Shown piece by piece: positions 1 to 9,619 of a stretch of DNA of 16,981 bases. Source of the DNA: Conidiobolus incongruus B7586. Its lineage: Eukaryota > Entomophthoromycota > Entomophthoromycetes > Entomophthorales > Conidiobolaceae. Every line of letters begins with the position of its first letter. Position 1 is the stretch's first letter. The notes under the pieces were generated by a model that was not told the origin of the DNA, searched no databases, and worked only from the letters and a program-made list of their open reading frames with translations. The DNA is taken from contig JNEM01015821.1 of NCBI GenBank assembly GCA_000697335.1, forward strand, positions 1 through 16,981. The letters are read 5' to 3'. A program made the position numbers and the translations under genes.

Positions 1-829
1 TTTAAAATAATCAAAATATTATATATTGAAACAGTTTTTGAAATTCTAATATAATTAATATTAAGACTAAATTTTATTATTATATAAGATATATATTTTA
101 AATTGAATAAAAAATTAATGATATTTTTTATAATTATTAAAATATTTATAATACTTTTTGATATTAGTTTTATATTAATTATTTTTTAAAATTATTAAGA
201 TTAAATTAAAAAATTTATATAGAAAATTACATCACATATTTTGTTACTATATATATATATTTAAATAATATGATTATTTTTATATATTATTGATGAAATA
301 GTTAATAATAGTGAAATATTTAAAAAGTAGTTTTTTAATATAATACTCTTAATTAAACTTAAAATGGAAATAATGTTTTAAATTACCACATGATTAATTT
401 GAGTTTATTCAATAAATATATTTATATTATCAATTAATTTTATATTTATATAATAATTAGATATATAATCTTTTTTTGAATGTTATAATGAATCGATTTA
501 TTTATTGTAAATAAAAATATATATTTTCATTATGATACCATTAATAAATATAAAATAACAAATGTTTATAATTTATTTTTTTCAGATTTAAAACTTAGAT
601 TTATTAATTAATTAATAGTTTTAATAGTCTTTTATAGAAAATTTTCATTTTAAGTTTATATTAACGGTTTACTAATTAAATCATAATTGTCATATTAGAC
701 TATATATAAAAAATTAAAGATGAACAAGTAATCTGGTGAGCATTTATTAGGTAAAGTAATAAGTTGGTATTATACTAATTCAATATTATATTATATTAAG
801 GTGAAATTTTGGTCTCAAGTAAATTCATC
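1..829. other. AT-rich spacer, no gene seen
   Basis: This stretch is extremely AT-rich, with stops in all frames and short (TA)n runs, for example near 246-262. I see no conserved coding segment, RNA gene or long repeat in it. Confidence 0.6.
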
Positions 830-1110
830 AATTTGAACAATATTTTTGTCCTGTTTAAATTGCGAGGATGGCCAATTCTCATTTAAGCAAGCGCAAACCT
901 AATGAAATTTGGGCTACTATATGAGTCGTTTAGATTTGGGGAGTGGAAAAGGTTGAGGGATAATTAATGGACTTTATAAGCTCCTAACTGTAATAAAGGG
1001 TTATAATCTACTGGCTTTTCATCCGAAGTGTCTTCTTGTGACTTTGTATTTACAAAAGGATCTTGATTGATCAATTATGTGGCTTGATATCTTTATTAAT
1101 CAATCGTTTT

Positions 1111-1417
1111 CTAGGCTGAGCTGAATGAACTTGAATGAAATATCTGTTTTGTTGATATTGTAGCTTTTGATGTCTGGCTATTTTGAACCTGCTTAAATTG
1201 AAGTAATAGTTGTGATCGTTTAGATTCTGATCGACTGAGAGATGATGGGAATTGATTCATATTGGGAGAAGTAAATGAAAATGACCGTGTGGACGGATGA
1301 ACTTGGGCAACTGTGTTGTACTTCCAGTTGCGAGTATTTCCTATTACATTTCTTTCGTCAAGTTTGGAAGAAGGGACAGCTACCAGAGTCAATAATTTTC
1401 ATAGTAAAGAATTTCAT
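1111..1417 (-). CDS. Possible small spliced gene, unknown product
   Basis: The block 830-1417 is clearly richer in GC than its surroundings. On the minus strand an ATG at 1417-1415 opens a short exon to 1384. A candidate 43-nt intron at 1341-1383 (GTAGCT donor, TAATAG acceptor) then joins it in phase to 1340-1111, giving 87 codons that end in TAG. The product would begin MKFFTMKIIDSGNTRNWKYN and be rich in Ser, Gln and Thr, with no domain I recognise. The same frame goes on toward 790 in protein-like segments separated only by TAA or TAG and never by TGA, so the real gene could be longer, with a further intron. Plus-strand readings such as an ATG at 868 are also possible. Strand and exon structure are uncertain. 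Confidence 0.25.
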
Positions 1418-3048
1418 TATTTAAAAATTCGAATTAAAAAATGTGATATTATATTATGTCATAAAATTGATGTACATGAATTTTTTAATAGAAAAAAGAA
1501 ATATTTGTATATTAATTAACACTAACTAGAACATATCTTTAATGATGAAATCATATTGTATTTTGGAGATTAATCAGAATGAATTAATAGATTATTTATT
1601 CTTAAATTAAAAATTAGTTCTATTAATTTTTAAAAGTTTGGAAATCACATTAACAGACGGTAAAATTGTAAAAACTAGCTTAATCTAACCAATTAAAGCT
1701 TGAAGTATATATGCTTATGATAATCTCCAATAGATCATTAGTAAATATAATATTATATTATTGATTATTAATATGAGTAATATAACATCTTAAATATGTT
1801 TATAAATACTACTATCTATTAAATTTTACTTAGATCATTAGAGTTTAATGTTAGCTTTGAGGTGTTCTATATTGAATAATTATATCAAAAATCATCCAAA
1901 AATACTGATTAGGTTTAATAATAAAGTGATAAAATAAATTTAACCGATGATATATTAGCTTCATACAAACATATATAATATTTATCAATATACAATTTTT
2001 ATCAATATACATTGGATATTAATAATTTCTTGATAGAATTAAAATGTAAAATAATTTTGAACTGATTATTATGAGGTATATATTTATTGTGAATATAAAT
2101 TCGAAGCCAAAATAAGATATATGACTAAAGCGGAAACTTATATTACTGAATTAGTTTATAAAAAATGGTATTACCAATTCTCTAGATATGAAATAAAAAT
2201 ATTCAAGGATTTTTGATTTTCAAAAATTCAAATATTAGAATTAAAAATTAATTGGAATTCCATTATCCCATAATTTGATTCATTCAAAATACAATTATAA
2301 ATCTTATCAAACAACTAGTCATCCAAATAAAATCCAACAATTTTCAAACCTTTAATCTCTCAAATAATGAATACAAATATTATAGAATTATTTAAAAATG
2401 ATCAAATATTAATTAATCAAATTCATTACAATGACAATATTATAAAATTTGAAATTCAATTGGTCGTTATCAGCAAATTGAATTTGTTCATTAAATTTAC
2501 TTTGAATTATTTAATTAGCTTTTTAGGTTTGATGGTATTAAGAGTAAGTTAATGACACTGAGTATTATTATTTACTATTAATAATAACTTATTTATAGTT
2601 AATGCAATTTAACTACTGGATAATGTTTAATTTGGTATATTTAATATATATTTATTATTCATTAAGCCAAATGATTATTAAAGGTAAAAAAAATCCTATT
2701 TATATTAACAAATACTAAATAATATAAAAATAGAGGAGCTTATAATCTACAAAGGAATAGGGATTGAATTAAAATATTATAATCTTTTCAATCAATTAAA
2801 TCAAGATCGATTTATTGAAAAGAGTTTAATTAAAAATTTTTATTTAATAGAATTTATCAAATTATTTAATATTAAATTTAACCTGAATCTAATATTAATT
2901 AACAATGAAATTGTTTATTTATTTAATGTAATTATATTTTTATGATATGGTAATATAATACTAATATAATAATTAATATAGAATTATCGAATTCCTTTTA
3001 AAGTGTTAAGATCAATTTTATTAGAATTAAATAATCAATTTAAATCAA
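1418..3048. other. AT-rich spacer with nothing secure
   Basis: No conserved protein segment is seen. A 61-codon ORF begins at ATG 2367 after a plausible leader. A GTAAGT donor at 2544 and a TTTATAG acceptor at 2592-2598 could frame a 55-nt intron, but spliced readings soon meet stops and resemble no known family. I treat it as unproven. Confidence 0.5.
1981..2014. repeat. Two-copy 17-bp tandem repeat
   Basis: Two adjacent 17-bp units begin at 1981 and 1998. Each starts with the same 14 bases, TTTATCAATATACA, and the last three positions diverge. It is probably a small replication-slippage duplication in the AT-rich spacer. No function is inferred. Confidence 0.6.
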
Positions 3049-5330
3049 CTAATTGCGATTCTGAAATCCAATAAACCCTAACTCAATAAACTGCTCTAAC
3101 CATTTACTGCCATTAATAATTTCACTGGTAATAATAATAAACTTGTAATTGGGATACATCTTTTTCAAGAATCGGATACTACTAATTTCAGTATACGTAC
3201 ATCCTCCTAAAAATGCAACCATGATCACTTTTTCTAGTTGATTGGACTGTACTCCAGAATGTGACTGGCTGCTCAGATTCACATTTCTAAAGGGGACAAT
3301 TTCATCAAAATAGATCCAGGAATTAAAGCCAATAAATCTTTAAATTGACTCCAACCAGGTCCCAATGGATGGTCATTTCTGGATATATCCAAACTGCTAG
3401 CTTTACCAGATCTGTCAATAAGTTTATTAAGATAAGTAGCACTAGTTGTAACACCTAGAATATGTGAAGCAAAATTGTTGATGCCTTTGGATATTGGCTG
3501 GTACAATTGGCTAATTCCTAAGCTTAATAATGGGTTTTGACTGCCTAAATAACCCATCTTGTCGTTCTTAGCAAGTCTAGTCTATACCAATCTGACAGAA
3601 AGTGGTGCATAGCCAGAGTACACATAGGAAATATCGCTAGGATCTCGCTCATCAACTTCATCAACTACTAACTTGAATTCCTTGGCTAATGAAGGATAAG
3701 GGACTGGTGCGCGAGATGAAATATCAGATTTTCTCACCAATAAGCCCACTTTAAAGAGGTTGTGGAATGTCAAAGTATGATGGTATCCATAAGTTTGACA
3801 AAATTCTGTCTGATATTGGTCGTAGATTTTGGGTTTAAGACCATTGGCAATAATAGACTGAAGACAGATTAGTCGCAATACTTTCAGCATATTTTCTTGC
3901 TCGCACATCAAATCTTGGATTACGCTTAGTACCTGGTCTCCAGTTTCATGCTATCCTACTAAATTTTATTCAACTTCCAAGATCCCATTAAAAAGCTCGG
4001 TCTGAGTTGTTGCATAATCTTTTCAGCTAAACTAGTATGTAACTTTAAACTGTGGTGATCTGACTTGAGAGTGCCCAATTTGCTGGCAAATTGTTTAATC
4101 TCTTAGACGGTCTTGGCATGCTTTCTTCCTTCATAATCTTGGCTAAGTCGTTTAGCTTCACTATTGAGTGCATTTCCAATGTTGCAGAAATTGAGATCAC
4201 GTATATGGGAATAGAATGAATATTGAGAATTCAATGGAATTTTTCTAGGCTTTGGAGCTTGGTTGGGGACTTGATCTGGATCAAATTCGATCAGTGTATT
4301 TTTGATACCAAATGTTTCGTCAATTAAACCTTCATAGGTCAACTGTGTGAGTAAAAGTGTGATTAAGTCACTGCTTCTATCTAATAGAATGAGAGTATCT
4401 AACTGATATGATGGCTGAACAGGATTAGAGCCAGTTTCTTTATTTTGATCATCTGAATCCTCACAGTCTCTCTCCAATCTCAATCTTGTAAGAATTCTAT
4501 TTAAAATCTAACAAATTTATTAGATGAAATGGTTTAATTAATAAACATAATAGATATTAGCCTACCTGAGCATTTTCACCTTTGCCCATAATTCAATTAA
4601 AATAGCCTAGACGATCTTGAATTTTCATTAAGCTTTCTCCCATTGAAAATAAACTCGCAGTATCTTTATCTAAATTTAACTGCTTGAAACTCTTTAAATT
4701 CTCTAAACTGAGAACATCTTCCTCAAGTGGAATTAATCCCAGATTTAATTCAGTGATTATTAAGCTATCCAAAACACCCAAATCTTCCAACTGCTTCTCA
4801 CTCCAAACGGTCTTATGAAATATCAAAGCGAGTACATAACTCAAATTAGAATGGGCGAGTACCTGATTAGAAACAGATTGAATATTCTGATAACTGAGAC
4901 GACATAAAAATACAACACCTTAATAATTGGAAAAATTGGAATCGATTGGTGGAATCGAAATAGTCATCACTTAAATAGTATACTTTTTGAATACCATACT
5001 CCTATAATAAATATTAAATTTAAATTCCCTATATAATTTTAAAATTATTTTTACTTTTAGAAAATTAAACTCAATTAATAAACTTAGGGGACCACTTAAA
5101 TTAATATCTAATATTAAAATTTTTTTCTCCACTGATCTATAAATTGATGTAAGATTATTAAAGAATAAAGAGATGCAATAAAATGAATAAAATAAATCTA
5201 CTTTATCTAATATTTTAATTAGATCCAATTTGACTTGATTCTTTAGAGGTTCAATAGGGAATAACTGACGAGAGAGAGCATTCGCAAATTTTATTGAATG
5301 AATTGACGTAGTGTTAGCAGTTCCACTCAT
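3049..5330 (-). pseudogene. VPS33: VPS33 (Sec1/Munc18 family) with interrupted frame
   Basis: VPS33 is the SM-family subunit of the HOPS/CORVET tethering complexes; it binds SNAREs and drives endosome-to-lysosome/vacuole fusion. Family hallmarks are plain along the length: LLDRSSDL...TQLTYEGLIDE, HAKTV.EIKQF, LKVLRLICLQS, TYGYHHTLT, SYVYSGYAPLSVRL and, near the C-terminus, FLGGCTYTEISSIRFL followed by INGSKWLEQFIE. Exons are 5330-5055, 5001-4971, 4918-4566 and 4507-3049. Introns are 5002-5054, 4919-4970 (weak GTGATG donor, AAG acceptor) and 4508-4565. In-frame stops lie at 4593 (TGA), 4103 (TAA), 3966 (TAA), 3951 (TAG) and 3582 (TAG). The frame slips by -1 near 4008-4000 and near 3284-3280. 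With those two slips counted, the exons total 707 codons, against about 600 in human VPS33A; most of the excess is an insertion after SVRLV. The usual TPL of the SM motif reads TLL. The frame ends with TAG at 3049. It is either a fairly young pseudogene, a recoded gene or error-bearing sequence. Family assignment is secure; coding status is not. Confidence 0.9.
4919..4970 (-). other. Candidate VPS33 intron 2 (GTGATG...TTAAG)
   Basis: Removing these 52 nt joins IQKVYYLS to VVFLCRLSYQ and restores the frame. Without it, a +1 shift and a TAA at 4920-4922 would be needed. The length fits the other introns, and an AAG acceptor is also used in MTHFS intron 4. The GTGATG donor is weaker than the usual GTA, and the product would have a shorter loop here than animal VPS33. 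Confidence 0.45.
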
Positions 5331-5559
5331 TAATATATAATAAATTAAATATAAATTATTAAAATGAAATTTGGGTTTTTAATTGATTGAATTGATTAAT
5401 TAAATAAGTCATAAAAGTTGGAATAATTGGTTAAGTTCAATGATATACGACTAAATAATAATCCCATATTTAGATTAGGAATTTAAAATAAAATAAAATT
5501 CAAACATTGATTGAGATTATGAGATACAAAAGCAGTCTCTTTTAAATCAACTTTTAAAA
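5331..5559. promoter_or_regulatory. Divergent promoter of VPS33 and MTHFS
   Basis: The start codons of minus-strand VPS33 (5330) and plus-strand MTHFS (5560) are only 229 bp apart and point away from each other, so both promoters must lie here. The tract is AT-rich and contains an inverted CCAAT box (ATTGG, 5426-5430). TATA elements cannot be singled out in such a composition. Confidence 0.6.
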
Positions 5560-6500
5560 ATGAGTCAAATCAAACAACTAAAAAGTAGTTTAAGAAAGTC
5601 TCTTAAACAAAAATTATCCCAAATTGAAGCCCAAGAACTTCAACGTCAAAGTAAGCCCTCTCCATATATTAATCATAAAAATTTTCAATTAATAAATTTA
5701 AATAGGTGACAAAATTTTACAAAAATTAACTCAATTAAAAGAATTTCAACAGAGTAAAAATATTAGTATTTATATTAGTATGGAATCTGGCGAAGTTCAA
5801 ACTAGAAAAATTATTGAACACATTTTTAAATCAAGTATTAATTTTTCAGATTTATAATATACATATTTCATTAATATAAATGTTTATTAGACAAAAATTG
5901 TTTCATTCCTAAATGTGACAAAGTAAACATGCATATGTTAAAATTAGACACTTGGAACGATTTTGTCAATTTGAAAAAGAACTCCTGGGGGATTCCTGAA
6001 CCTGAACCCGATTCAGGTTTAATGTCAGGTAATTCGAATTGACTCCAAATGGTTCATTTATTAAATAATATATCACTATTTCCATATTAGCTTTTGATTT
6101 ACCCAATGGTTTGGATTTGATTATTATGCCAGGTAAAATCTATTATTGACTTTACAAAAACATATTGACTAATTTGTTTTTCATAAGGCGTCGCTTTTGA
6201 TCGTACTAGAAATAGATTGGGCCATGGAAAAGGGTAAAAAATATTTGATGAAAATTCCTTTAAATAATTTATTTATTTCATTTAATAGGTATTATGATTC
6301 ATTTTTAACCAAACATAAACAATTATTTAACAAATATCCTACAATGAGTAAGTGCTAAATATATATACTAGCTATTGATTTTTAATGATTTTCCAGTTGG
6401 AATTAGTTTGTTAGAGCAAATTCAAAATGAACCAGTACCTATTAGTGATCACGATGTTCAATTGGATAAAATTATTACTTGTGATGAGAATATTGAATAA
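5560..6500 (+). CDS. MTHFS: 5-formyltetrahydrofolate cyclo-ligase (MTHFS)
   Basis: This enzyme uses ATP to convert 5-formyltetrahydrofolate to 5,10-methenyltetrahydrofolate, returning stored folate to the one-carbon pool. It is usually cytosolic. Seven exons splice to 202 residues, matching the roughly 200 of the family: 5560-5650, 5706-5834, 5891-6028, 6091-6132, 6188-6233, 6289-6347 and 6397-6500. Introns are 49-62 nt with GTA donors; acceptors are TAG, except AAG for intron 4 and CAG for intron 6. Diagnostic segments are SKNISIYISMESGEVQT (47-63), NKNCFIPK (74-81), LDLIIMPGVAFD (127-138) and the nucleotide/folate-binding signature RNRLGHGKGYYD (141-152). The ATG is the first in the exon. 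The frame ends in TAA with no internal stop, so this gene shows that TAA normally terminates here. It is probably intact and expressed divergently from VPS33. Confidence 0.97.
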
Positions 6501-7370
6501 AAATGATTTAATCTACTGTTAATCAACCCATCAAATTTGAATTGACTTTTATGGGAATGCACCTTGAGTTTGGTTATGATCGAAAAACACAAAATTTAAT
6601 AATTAGCATTATTATTACTATCTTTGTTATTTTTAAATTTTGAGTTCATAAATAGCGTTGTTCAATTCAAATATTGTATAAATTTTAAGTAAAATATAAT
6701 GTTGAATTAGTAGTAAACAAATATGTTATATTATTAATTAAAAGTTTAAGAGATGTTTAAACTGAAAAATACAAAATCGATTGTTTCTTCAATATTAACC
6801 ACTCCCTTAAAATTGGATACAATTGCAAATTAAATAACTTATATTTCAAAATTATTATGAATTTAATGAAAATATTCGATTTATAGTAATTCATAAATAA
6901 AAACAAATAAAAACTCTTTTGATCAAAATTATTGGTTAAAATTATTAAAATAACACTTTATTTTTGATTTTACTCATTTATTTTTTAAAAATAAATAGGT
7001 GATATATACTGGTAAAAAGGATAATTTTTTAGTTTTGTAGATCTTGGGATTTGATTCGAATTTAAATTATTAAGTCACTCCATATATTTACCCCAGTATT
7101 AAATGTAATTTACATATTTTAGTATCAATAATAAGCATAAAATGATATTACCCTTATTAGGACTATCTTCATTCATAATTTATATTTCCTATAGTAAAAT
7201 TTTAAATCTATAGATAACATTTAATGAAACAATTAACTATCACCATTGTTTTTATTAATTTTATTCAAAATTTACCTTAAACCTATTCAACAACGTATTA
7301 TGAACTCCTTGAACCCTTTTCCGTATTTGGAAATGATCTCTCTTTTTAATTTTTTGTGAAAAAAAATGTA
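6501..7370. other. AT-rich spacer downstream of MTHFS
   Basis: This is the presumed MTHFS 3' untranslated region followed by AT-rich DNA. No conserved coding segment, tRNA or repeat was found. Confidence 0.5.
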
Positions 7371-7390
7371 AACAAAAGGGTCAGGATTAG

Positions 7391-8053
7391 CCAATCACAT
7401 TCAATTTGAATGAACTTTTAATTCAATTATATTGAAAATACTGGAGTGTATGAGATGAATTAAGAGATGATCCGAGAAGAATGTTGGCAGGTATGGAGCA
7501 CAGATATTAAACGTTTAATAATATTTGAATTGTAAATTTTTTGGTTAAATTTGTGTTTTTCTTGATACAGGTTAATTAATCAACTATATTTAAAGTAGCA
7601 TAAGAAGGAAGAGTAAATTTCAGTTCTAATATCACTCTCAATTAGTCATTCTTGATAATTAAAAAATGAATTTTTTACCAATTGAAGTGAAAATGAAATA
7701 CTCAATAAGGAGATTATTAAACCGCATTATAATTCCTAACTCATGCAACCCTGATTAATATCTCCATGACCAATGATAAAATATATAAACAATTCAATCA
7801 ATTGAAAAACCAAAATAAACCTAAATTTCAGGGAGTTGTGTGAAATCATATGATAACCCTTTTCTTATGATGATTGGCTAAAACTGAAAAAAGAAAACAT
7901 TGGTTAATCGCTGTGATTGGTGGATTGAAATCATACCACATAAACTATCTATTCCATCCTTTCAAAATCAAAACAAACTTTAATTAAAAAGTATAAATTA
8001 GGACGATTTTCCGATAAATATTTTCAATTTTAATCCAATTTTTGTTTGCCAAT
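7391..8053. promoter_or_regulatory. CCAAT-box cluster upstream of the HTH gene
   Basis: CCAAT occurs at 7391, 7678, 7770, 8035 and 8049, and its complement ATTGG at 7873, 7899 and 7916. That is eight copies in 663 bp. With about 25% GC, roughly one would be expected by chance, counting both strands. CCAAT boxes are bound by the NF-Y/HAP complex. A possible noncoding leader intron (donor GTATGG at 7491, acceptor GATACAG ending 7570) also lies here. No conserved coding sequence was recognised. Confidence 0.45.
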
Positions 8054-8106
8054 TGTTTTTATACTTATAATTTGGCTATTCGTAGTTTATACATTGTGTT
8101 TTAGTT

Positions 8107-8694
8107 ATGGAATTGCATCATATATCTTCAGCTCACATGGATTCCTTTAACAAGCCTCAACAACATCCTTCAACATCTCAGCAACCTCCTCACCCTCAGG
8201 TACCCAATCAAACAATGGAACCTCCTAAGCCAATCCGAAATAAAAAGAGCAAAGATGTACCCTTATCCACTCAGCAGAATTTGGTTGATTTGGTAGTGAA
8301 TCGCCAGCAGAGCATCAAAGAGGCGTCTCAAATCATCAATATCCACTATAGCACCGCTAGAAAGATAATGAGTCGGTTCCGCAAAGAAGGACGACTGGTG
8401 AAAAAGCGTAGGGGTGGCAGTAGTCCCAAAAAGTTAACACCTTTCATCCTCCAGAAGATCCAGGAGTTGATGGAAGAAAGCCCCAATTTGACCTTGAAAA
8501 AGATTAAAGAGGTTTTGGAATCGAATTACGGGTTAACTGTGTGTCAGAGCTCAATTAGCAATGGTTTGAACAAACTGAATTTGAGTTTGGAGAAAAGCCA
8601 CAAAGTCAAGGATAAGATAGATTTACCTTCTAAGGCTAGTTCTCTAGGTGCGCACAGTAGCTTGCATAGTCTACTCAATGATGATTCCAAGTAA
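8107..8694 (+). CDS. Tc1/paired-like helix-turn-helix DNA-binding protein
   Basis: This intronless 195-codon gene ends in TAA. Residues 1-50 form a Gln/Pro/His-rich, low-complexity leader. Residues about 53-97 look like the first homeodomain-like HTH of Tc1/mariner transposases and paired domains: STQQNLVDLVVNRQQSIKEA, then INIHYSTARKIMSRFRKEG. A basic linker, VKKRRGGSSPKKL (98-110), follows. Residues about 111-165 look like the second, winged HTH: IQELMEESPNLTLKKIKEVL, then SSISNGLNKLNLSLEK. The catalytic DDE domain is absent: the protein ends about 30 residues later, and the next 900 bp are noncoding. No terminal inverted repeats were seen. It is therefore more likely a host DNA-binding regulator derived from a transposase, or a related family, than a live transposon. 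Its composition is GC-richer than its flanks. I cannot name its target. Confidence 0.75.
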   Translation: MELHHISSAHMDSFNKPQQHPSTSQQPPHPQVPNQTMEPPKPIRNKKSKDVPLSTQQNLVDLVVNRQQSIKEASQIINIHYSTARKIMSRFRKEGRLVKKRRGGSSPKKLTPFILQKIQELMEESPNLTLKKIKEVLESNYGLTVCQSSISNGLNKLNLSLEKSHKVKDKIDLPSKASSLGAHSSLHSLLNDDSK

Positions 8695-9619
8695 TGTATA
8701 TTCGCTACTATTTATCATTTTGACCCTTTTTTACTAATCCACTTTTTTCTTTAGTTTTAATTATCCACCTCAGTGTTTTTAATTTAACTTGTGAATTTTA
8801 TGTAACTATATAAGACTCTCTCACGTTTCCCGCTTTCCTACGACTTTTTAATATGATATTTAACTATCATTATATATTATTATAACATTGGCTGGTCTAC
8901 AATTAATGTGAATTTAATATCTCTTCTCTTTATAATTTAATTCTTAATATATTTCCTTTCCCCCCTCCCCTTGTTTATAATTTCTAATTTTTACTATATT
9001 TTCCCTTTAATAAACTTTTGTATATTTTTTAACCAAACTTGCTGAGATGTTGATTTATCTCAGATTTAATAATTTAAATCATTTTCAAGTTTTTCGTCAT
9101 TTTTATATTTTTCCCAAATACTATTTCATTAATTTGGAATTGAAAGTTTGGTACTGATATAAATAAACTGTATAGTGTACTAATTCAATTAGTTATATCT
9201 CATATAAAACATACTTTATCAAAGATTTCAAATTTAAGCTAAACCATATTAATACTAATATTGATATGGATATATTGGCATCAATTCTTGCAATTTAAAT
9301 AAGTGGAATATATTTATATTTAAATTCAACAACTGTCAACATTAGTATTATTAATCTTACATTATCCCATAATAATTATGTTCTCAAAATACTATAAACG
9401 ATATGGTTGAATTTCCACTTGAGAATTTAAACCATGTTTTTTATGTTCTGAGTTCATATATAGACAAATAATTTGATTATTAATTATATTTTAATAAATT
9501 TGATTATTTATCAAAATAGCTTTGTATTTTTTACATTATAATCAATATTATTATTAATGCTATTAATTTATCAAACTAAAAACTTTGTTTTAAATCACTA
9601 AAGAAACAAGGTTTAACTA
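8695..9619. other. Spacer between HTH gene and Twinkle
   Basis: The first 350 bp are pyrimidine-rich, including CCCCCCTCCCC near 8961, and probably include the 3' untranslated region of the HTH gene. The remainder is AT-rich and should contain the Twinkle promoter and 5' leader. No transposase catalytic domain, repeat or RNA gene was found. Confidence 0.5.

Noticed and set aside
2367-2552. 61-codon plus-strand ORF with nearby splice-like signals
   Set aside because: Its composition is typical of AT-rich spacer, spliced readings hit stops quickly and no family is recognisable. GTAAGT plus TAG pairs arise often by chance here.
8107-8694. Complete Tc1/mariner transposon
   Set aside because: No DDE catalytic domain, no terminal inverted repeats and no TA-flanked ends were found around the HTH gene.
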